Source of the DNA: Hemerocallis citrina
Taxonomy: Eukaryota > Streptophyta > Magnoliopsida > Asparagales > Asphodelaceae
Reading direction: 5' to 3'
Assembly: GCA_017893485.1 (NCBI GenBank)
Contig: CM030362.1
Coordinates: 32,902,089-32,966,088, forward strand
DNA: 64,000 bases
Numbering within the stretch: position 1 is the first letter of the stretch; each line of letters opens with the position of its first letter. The notes under the pieces are model-generated. The model searched no databases and was not told the origin of the DNA. It saw only the letters and a list, made by a program, of their open reading frames with translations. Of the stretch, positions 56,315 through 64,000 are shown one piece after another. Both the position numbers and the translations under genes were made by a program.

Positions 56315-59300
56315 ATGGGCACCAGCAGAAACCCAACTTGGGCATGCCCTCAACTTCTTCTGGTGTTGCTGGTGGCTGCTCTGTTTTTAGAGGCACAATG
56401 TGGGGTGACTTATGATAGGAAGGCCATTGTCATCAATGGGCAAAGGAGGATTCTCATGTCTGGTTCTATACATTATCCTAGGAGCACCCCAGATGTAATT
56501 TTTCTTTTATCTCTTTTTATATTTCAGTTTTTTCTTTTTCTTTTCGGGGGGTTGTTAAATGATAAATATTTTGAATTTTTTTGGGAACAGATGTGGGAGG
56601 GGCTAGTTCAGAAGGCTAAAGATGGAGGGCTGGATGTAATTCAGACCTATGTGTTTTGGAATGGGCATGAGCCTACTCCTGGCAATGTATTCTGCTTATT
56701 CCTCATTCTATATATATATGTTTTAATTTGTTTATTTTTTGTTTGATTTTTATGTAGTAATGGGAATTTTCTTTTATTTGAATTTTGCAGTATAATTTTG
56801 AGGGGAGGTATGATTTGGTGAGGTTTATAAAGACAGTGCAGAAGGCAGGGCTCTATGTTCATCTCAGGATTGGACCTTATATATGTGCTGAATGGAATTT
56901 TGGGTATAATCAACTTCCTTCCTCTTTTCTTAAAATTCAAAAATAATTAATCATAAATAGTTTGCCATATATTTTATTTGTTTTTGATGGGTTTTGGGCT
57001 AATTTGTTTGTAGAGGTTTTCCAGTTTGGTTGAAGTACGTCCCTGGAATTAGCTTCAGAACAGATAATGAACCCTTCAAGGTCTATTTCTGGAACTGATC
57101 TTTTTTTTTTTTAAATTCCTTTTGTCTTTTTTCTTATGCAAAAATTACAAATTTTGGTGTATGGTTGTTAAATTTGCAGAATGCCATGCAAGGATTCACC
57201 CAGAAGATAGTGGAGATGATGAAGAGTGAATCACTCTACGAGTCGCAGGGTGGTCCCATCATCCTTTCACAGGCATGACTCTTTCTTTAGTTCATAGCCC
57301 TTGTTCTAAACAAATTCGAGGTAAAGAAAAAGTTTTGTTAATTGAGTGAAATTTTGAAGCAGATTGAGAATGAATACGGGCCGGAAAGTAGAGAATTTGG
57401 GGCAGCTGGTAAGTCGTATATGGACTGGGCTGCCAAAATGGCGGTCGGGATGGACACGGGTGTTCCATGGGTTATGTGCAAAGAAGATGATGCCCCAGAT
57501 CCGGTGGTACGAGATTCACCTCTCTTTCTCTTATGCCTTTCTTATATGCCACACTTAGCTCAATACTCTATATATTTTTTTATGAATTAGATGTAAATTT
57601 TGATCGTTGACCAGATAATAGATTTGATACTTGTGGTATCTTGTTATTTTTGATATCCCACAAAAGAATGTTTGCATCTCAGAAGAAATTGGTCTTTGCT
57701 CAATTATTAGTGCTATATTGTGCGTTTCGGTTTTTACTCAATTACTGTTGCATTGGATTTTTGCACAATTCGTTCCTTTATATACTGAACTCTTTTGTTC
57801 TTTTGTATATAGTGGTAACTTCTACTAGTCTTTATTTTTTGTATGTTTTTTTTAACATGCTTTGCAACAGATAAATGCATGCAATGGCTTCTACTGCGAT
57901 GCTTTTGCTCCCAACAAACCATACAAACCATCAATGTGGACTGAAGCTTGGAGTGGCTGGTAGTATACAGTCAATTGTCATTTTCTTTGGGTTTTTGAAG
58001 TCGTTGATAGTTATTAGACGATTGCTATAGTTTAGAGCTTAAGCTGATTTGGATTTCCCCTCTTTTGACATTCTTTGTTTGTTGCAATTACAGGTTTACA
58101 GAATTTGGGGGCACTATTCACCAACGACCAGTTGAAGATTTGGCATTTGCGGTTGCACGATTTGTACAAATGGGTGGTTCTTTCGTAAATTATTATATGG
58201 TTAGAACATATTCCTTAAAGACTTGTCATATTGCATTCTTAAGCTTTCCAAATGGATTTATAAATTGATAGAGTTCATATTGTTGCTTCTATTAGTACCA
58301 TGGAGGAACCAATTTCGGGCGTACAGCTGGGGGTCCCTTTATCACAACCAGCTATGATTATGATGCTCCCATTGATGAATATGGTAAGATTTAAACATAT
58401 TTCGAGAGATCTTGTTTGTCTACTTGAAAACTAAGACATGAATCAAATAGTCAACCTATTTTAATTGTTTGCTAACAATTTCTCCAAATTTTTTCAAGGT
58501 CTAAAGCAGCTACAAACAAATTCTGTACCAAGTCGTTTTGTTATTTTTGGAACATTTTGTTCTCAATATTTTTTGCGTTTCAGGAACTTCAAAAGACCTT
58601 TAAACAAACATTCTGTTCTTGTGTTTCTATCTTGTTTCTTAAATATTCAATGCTCAAACTTGGAAGGAGTGAGTTATTAGAAAAGAACTGAAAGGCTGAT
58701 TAGCATTGCCTTTCCTTGGAGCTTTTATGAGCACCCTCATGCTTTCTAAATTTCATTATTTTGATGTACAGAGATTCCTAATTTTGAACCTCATCCCTCC
58801 TACATGTGTTATTTTCTTTTTTTATTGACTATATAAGTTTTAGTATAACTTCATGAAAACATGTAGGTCTAATTAGAGAACCAAAGTATGGACATCTGAG
58901 GGAACTCCACAGAGCAATCAAATTATGTGAACCTGCTTTAGTTTCAGCTGATCCAACTGTTACTTCTCTGGGAAATTACCAACAGGTTATTCACGTTTCT
59001 TGTTATTATTATTTGATTGTAAATCTTCGTAAAATTCTCTGGACAACTATTCATTTATTCTAATTATGGAACTTGTTTCTGACTCTTGGTTTTTTCAGGC
59101 ACATGTTTTCACTTCCCAATCAGGTGGCTGTGCAGCATTCATCTCAAATTACAATACAAATTCTTATGCACAGGTAATGTTCAATAACATGCACTATAGC
59201 CTGGCACCTTGGTCGATCAGCGTCCTTCCTGATTGCAGAAACGTGGTGTTCAGCACTGCAAAAGTAAGTTCCATGGTAAAATTAGTTGTAATTACTTCCG

Positions 59301-61985
59301 TCAATTTTTCTGAAAGGAAAATTCAGTTATATATCTTTATGATAATCTGAGTCTTTTTCCTTCAATAAAAGCCCTTAAGTAATCACTTCAGACCCAGGAA
59401 ATAGGATCCCCCAATGAAATAATTACTACCCTCAGTCTCTTAACATCAAGCAAATCATGTGGATGGGAGTTCTCTAGATAGTCATCGGTGTTGCTTCTTG
59501 CCTTATAAAATTCTATCTTTCCCATCTATCTGGTAGGATGATATGTGATCTCCATGCAGCGACTTAATCTGCATAGACTAGTTAAGGCTTATTTAAATGC
59601 CGCATTTTTTACGTTATATTTGCATTAATATGTGGATATATATGGAGAATTTAGAAGCATACATTAGCTGAAATTGCAATTTTCGCAGGTTGGTGTTCAG
59701 GCATCACAAATGCAGATGTCAGTTGCTAATGCTGATTCATTTCTGTGGGAGAGATATGATGAGGAGGTTGGTTCTTTGGCCGATAATTCACTTATTACCA
59801 CAAATGGCCTCTTGGAGCAAGTAAATGTCACAAGGGATACGAGCGACTACTTGTGGTACACTACCAGGTAATAGTGAGGCCAAATTTCCTAATACCAAAA
59901 CTTTAGATATATATGCCAGATACTAATAACAGAGGCTCAACCAAAGTCTATATATGCTTCCTTAACCATTTTCATTTGGCTTATCTTGTTTCTTTCCTTC
60001 CCAGTGTTAATGTGGACTCGAATGAAGGATTTTTACACAGCAGTCAACTTCCTGTTCTAACAGTACTGTCAGCTGGTCATGCTCTGCATGTCTTCATTAA
60101 TGGACAACACTCAGGTAGGTTGATCAATTAGTGATTGTTGAAAAGCTTAGGAATGAAAGAAAAAATAACATTGCCCTCTTCTGCTATGTAGGGTCTGCTT
60201 TTGGTACCAGAGAGGATAAGAGGATTACTTATAAGGGTAGTGCAAACCTTCGTGCCGGAAGTAACAAAATTGCGCTACTTAGTGTGGCTATGGGACTACC
60301 GGTTAGTTCTAGATTGAAATAAATATGTTTTAAAATTTTAATTTATTTTCTCTTAAATTCTTTTATCCTTTACATGAAGAACGTCGGGGTTCATTATGAG
60401 TTATGGAACACCGGAATCTTAGGCCCTGTTGTCCTTAACGGGTTTGACCAAGGAAAAAGAGATTTAACCTGGCAGACATGGACTTACCAGGTGGATTTAT
60501 GTTCCCTCTTGTTATTTATTAGTTGACATATATCGATCGTGAATGTGAAGATTTGGAAATTGATAGAGCTTTTTATGTATTACAGGTTGGCCTTAAGGGG
60601 GAGTCTATGAATATAAACTCTCTAGAGGGAACTTCATCTGTTGAATGGATACAGGGGTCATTAGCAGTTCAAACACAGCAACCACTATCATGGTACAGGG
60701 TAAGAAGTTTCATTTATTATTATTATTATTATTATCGTTATCTTTAATTTGGTATCTCGATCCAACCTTACCGTTGAACCTTCAGGCTTATTTTGATGCT
60801 CCTTCTGGAGATGAGCCACTGGCTTTGGACATGGGGAGCATGGGAAAGGGGCAGATATGGATTAACAGTGAGGGCGTTGGAAGGTATTGGACTGCATATG
60901 CACCTACCGGGGATTGCAACGAATGTAGTTATGCTGGGACCTATCGCTCGCCTAAGTGTCAGACTGGATGCGGTCAACCAACCCAACAATGGTATGACTA
61001 AGTTCATATCATACACTTGACAAAATATATCTGTTCTGCTATGTAATTTACGAGTTTGGAAGTATTTTGAAATAACTCAGGCTAGCAACACACACACATA
61101 CAAAAACTGAAAACCTTATCAGTTATAAACTTTAAAAAGTACGTCTATTAAATTTGTGTCTCATCTACGTTCTCTCTTTAATTTAGATTTTTATTTTTTT
61201 AACTTACAATTGCATGTGCTGCTAATTACTTGCACATGTGTATATGTATCTACTTTCACATTGGAAAATTTTAGTTGACTTTCATTTTTAAATTGGATGT
61301 AGTAGTTAGTGATTAATGGAAAATTTATCATTCCAGGTATCATGTACCAAGATCTTGGTTACAGCCAACCAAGAACCTGCTGGTCATATTCGAAGAGCTG
61401 GGTGGCGATGCAACAAAGATTTCATTGGTGAAGAGATCAGTTTCGAGCATTTGTGCTGACGTGTCAGAATCACATCCCATGATAAAGAACTGGCACATTG
61501 ACAGTTTCGGCCGGCCTGAGGAACAACGCCACCCAAAAGTCCACCTCCAATGTGCACCCGGGCAGTCCATCTCATCCATCAAGTTTGCGAGTTTCGGTAC
61601 TCCCTCTGGAACCTGTGGAAGTTTCCAGCAGGGTACCTGCCACTCTCCTATGTCGTACACAACCCTTAAGAAGGTACATACATTAGTCAAAGGCTCACAT
61701 ACACTGACATCTTAAATTAGTATTATGTTAATAATTTATAAGATCCTCTGGATTGAAGTAATGATCACATGCACTAGTTACATTTAATATTGCATCTGGT
61801 AGAGCGCATCATAAATTTTAACAATATATAACAATTTAAAATATATAACATCTTTGATGCCTGTTCTTGTTCAGAGGTGCATAGGGCAACAGAGATGCGC
61901 GGTGGCTATCTCCTCCGACAATTTTGGAGGTGACCCATGCCCTAATGTTATGAAGAGAGTTGCCGTAGAAGCAGTCTGTTCTTGA
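56315..61985 (+). CDS. BGAL: Beta-galactosidase, GH35, with C-terminal SUEL-type lectin domain
   Basis: Nineteen exons: 56315-56494, 56591-56686, 56791-56903, 57014-57080, 57180-57272, 57363-57506, 57871-57959, 58094-58199, 58296-58383, 58867-58985, 59099-59263, 59689-59867, 60005-60114, 60192-60301, 60380-60490, 60586-60699, 60786-60991, 61337-61673, 61875-61985. They sum to 2538 nt (845 residues), an intact frame. A signal peptide ends near QCG (residue 29), so it is secreted to the cell wall, where the family trims galactose from pectin, arabinogalactan and xyloglucan. GH35 motifs: [14 protein letters not shown] with acid/base E187, and WTEAWSGWF with nucleophile E256. The C-terminus (about 755-845, [20 protein letters not shown]...) is a galactose-binding SUEL lectin, as in the BGAL3-like subgroup. 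Intron 5 starts GC. Confidence 0.95.
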
Positions 61986-62811
61986 GTGATGCTACCATGA
62001 AACTAAAGTGAGATTAATGCTTCTGAGTTGGTTGGTAATGGTGGTAATGGTTGGTTAAGTAAAGATATAAAAATAATAAAGGTGACCATGTGTACACACA
62101 AAAGAGAAAGGTGTTTGGTTTGTTGTTGGTTGGATTACTAGATAGTTACAGAACAAACTATATATCTACTCTTGTATGTATGTATGTATGTATGTATTCT
62201 TAGATTCGCATTCCTGCAACGTTTAATAGTCAGTTGGCATCCAGAATGGAGAAAAAGGAAAGAGAAAGCTGAAAGGATAATAGCATAGTTGGTTAGGTTC
62301 ACTTGTTTGTTTTCTTATCGTTGAATGTCTTGTTCAATTGTTCTTTCTTGTTAATTGCCTTTTATGTGTAATTTATGTACCATTGTATTATTGGATGAGT
62401 TCATGAATGAAATTTAGCAAGTAATGAGTTGCTTTTCTTAACTTAGCTTGGATAGTAAGCAGAGTGGAATATGTACCAAAGTAGTGTGTTTTAATATTGT
62501 ATCCTTTTCTATTTGTTTAATAAAGCATCAGATTTGTCATTTGTTATGATTATGAGTGTAATTATGTTTGTTACATGATCACTTTCAAGTATTGGCATCT
62601 TTACTGTACTGTGTTAGGTAACCAGTCAAGAACTTAATGTTCGCTCATCCTCTTTGTGATGTTTCCTGTCCTTTTGTGTCGGTGTGCTCTCTCTTTCTGT
62701 TATTATCATACTCTTTGACAAGTATGTTTCTTTGTCTTCTACTTTATGGGCTATAGTGTGGACCAAGCTTGTAAAATGTGTGATTATTGGGTGAGACGAT
62801 TGTAGTGCTTC
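61986..62811. other. 3' UTR and downstream region of the beta-galactosidase gene
   Basis: AATAAAGG at about 62075 and AATGAAAT near 62406 are possible polyadenylation signals. An (ATGT)n run lies at 62174-62198. Nothing else recognised. Confidence 0.5.
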
Positions 62812-62824
62812 ATGTACCACGTTG

Positions 62825-63043
62825 TTCTTTTTTTTTTTTTTTTTTGTTTATAGAAAAGTGATCCTCATCACTTGTTTCATTAATGAACTTTTAACGAAAT
62901 AAGGTACAATATTACAAACCCCTAACCATCGCAATCCACATCTAGCTGGAAATAAAACAGTACAATCTGCTATAAACTAACTATTACAGACCGAAAAGAA
63001 ATAAGTCCACATCTAACTAAAAAGCAAACAGAACAATCTGCCA
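62825..63043 (-). mobile_element. 5'-truncated LINE tail, 219 bp
   Basis: A poly-T run (poly-A on the minus strand) is followed by TTTCATTAATGAACTTTTAACG, like other LINE tails here. It is flanked by ATGTACCACGTTG (62812-62824) and ATGTATCACGTTG (63044-63056), a duplication with one mismatch. Confidence 0.75.
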
Positions 63044-63225
63044 ATGTATCACGTTGATGATGTGCTTCGCCTTATCTGAGAAAATGATACTCTCTGTATG
63101 AACACTATGAAATAGACGCCCGTAAGATAACATAACTGGTGCTTCATGTATCACGTTGATGATGTGCTTCGCCTTATCTGAGAAAATGATACTCCCTGTA
63201 TGAACACTATGAAATAGACGCCCCT
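63044..63225. repeat. Tandem duplication, 102-bp unit
   Basis: ATGTATCACGTTGATGATGT...AATAGACGCCC occurs at 63044-63145 and again from 63146 to about 63225 with one or two changes. Confidence 0.85.
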
Positions 63226-63729
63226 ATGTCATACTAGATAGTAAGATAAGTAACTGGAGGTATGCAAAGAAATTCACAATATCCCTATTGATTCTATTGT
63301 CCCTGCTTTTGTGGAGTTAAATTCGTACAACTTCATATATAAAGAAAGCCATAGGTCTAGAATCTAGCTTAATCTGTGATGGAACACTGTAAGGTTAATG
63401 GGAAGGAACTTTGGAAATAGGGTAAATTGCGAAAAACTCTTCTAAACTATGTGGACAACGCAGTAAACTCCATCATCTAATTGGTCAACACGGTAAACAC
63501 CTAAAACTATGAATTGCGGTCAACTTTCTTTAAAAACCCTAAAATTTAATGTAAAATGTCCAAAATGTCCTCATTAAGAATTTTAAAAAATTAAAATTGA
63601 ATGGGTTTGAATTTAAAAAAAAAAAAAGAAAAAAAAAAATCATCCACCATCTCCACCTCATCTCATCCCCACTCTTCCTCATCTCACCCTGAACTTCAAT
63701 CCCCAACCTTAAAACCTGACAGCCTAACT
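63226..63729. other. AT-rich intergenic DNA
   Basis: Contains GGTAAATTGCGAAAAACTC-type sequence common in plant intergenic repeats and an A-rich run (63616-63638). No gene. Confidence 0.4.
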
Positions 63730-64000
63730 TGATGAGGACATCAAGTCTGTTTTATTTTATTTTGAGATTTAGCAATATGTAGTTTATTTGAGAGATTTGT
63801 TTAAGATATTTGTTTTAGATTTGAAATATTTGTTTGAGATTTGTTTGAGATTTGTTTTGAGCCTATATATAGGCTTTGAGATTAATGAGAAACAATACTA
63901 TTCTTAATTAAAAAAATATTGAGTTGAGTTATTACTCTATATCCCTTTTTTGTGTGATACAAGTAAGAGAATTATTAGAGTTTGTGATTGTTAAATGATA
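63730..64000 (+). repeat. Start of an LTR related to the chromovirus LTR, cut by the window edge
   Basis: Begins TGATGAGGACATC like the LTRs at 43913 and 47194, then shares GAGCCTATATATAGGCTTTGAGATTAATGAGAAA with diverged sequence between. It is a related family member, complete element or solo LTR, running off the right edge. Confidence 0.75.

Overview
The window is nuclear DNA of a flowering plant, most likely a eudicot. The evidence is AT-rich intergenic DNA, spliced genes with GT-AG introns, plant-type beta-galactosidase, N-myristoyltransferase and ADP-ribose/CDP-alcohol diphosphatase genes, and plant families of Ty1/copia, Ty3/gypsy, CACTA, LINE, Helitron and MITE elements. The species cannot be named from sequence alone.

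Layout. 1-1979: part of a LINE 5' region on the minus strand, a Helitron-like element, and unique-looking flank. 1980-28221: one old Ty1/copia element (copia A, TSD TTACA) swollen from about 6.6 kb to 26 kb by later insertions. Its 5' LTR is split by a 10.1-kb CACTA element (2504-12653, TSD ATT), which carries intron-containing fragments of two host genes (an SLC40/ferroportin gene and a TraB-domain gene), transposase remnants and a young copia (copia B, 3836-8661). Its gag is split by an internally deleted LINE (13280-15843) that holds a very young miniature LTR element (14351-15535), and again by a long TG...CA LTR-like insertion (16432-19544). Its pol is split by another (22379-26197).

28222-35864: a gene island with an ADPRibase-Mn gene (30170-31138, minus) and a small secreted-protein ORF just upstream of it, plus Helitrons, a TA microsatellite and a MITE. 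35865-43912: a host-type first exon, a 5'-truncated LINE (36070-40219) in its first intron, and a probable second exon. 43913-48365: a non-autonomous Ty3/gypsy chromovirus whose single intact ORF joins gag directly to the integrase C-terminus and chromodomain. 50980-52260: an intronless NMT1 gene on the minus strand. 52668-55978: three MITE-like elements, two of them filled with palindromic repeats. 56315-61985: a complete 19-exon beta-galactosidase gene on the plus strand, with one GC-AG intron. The right edge holds a LINE tail, a tandem duplication and the start of another LTR (63730).

The most interesting object is the gene-capturing (Pack-type) CACTA. All of its gene-derived pieces lie on the minus strand and keep their introns, so they were taken up as DNA. 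The intact 3' LTR of copia A preserves the empty site. The gag-chromodomain chromovirus and the miniature LTR element are the other candidates for under-described non-autonomous families.
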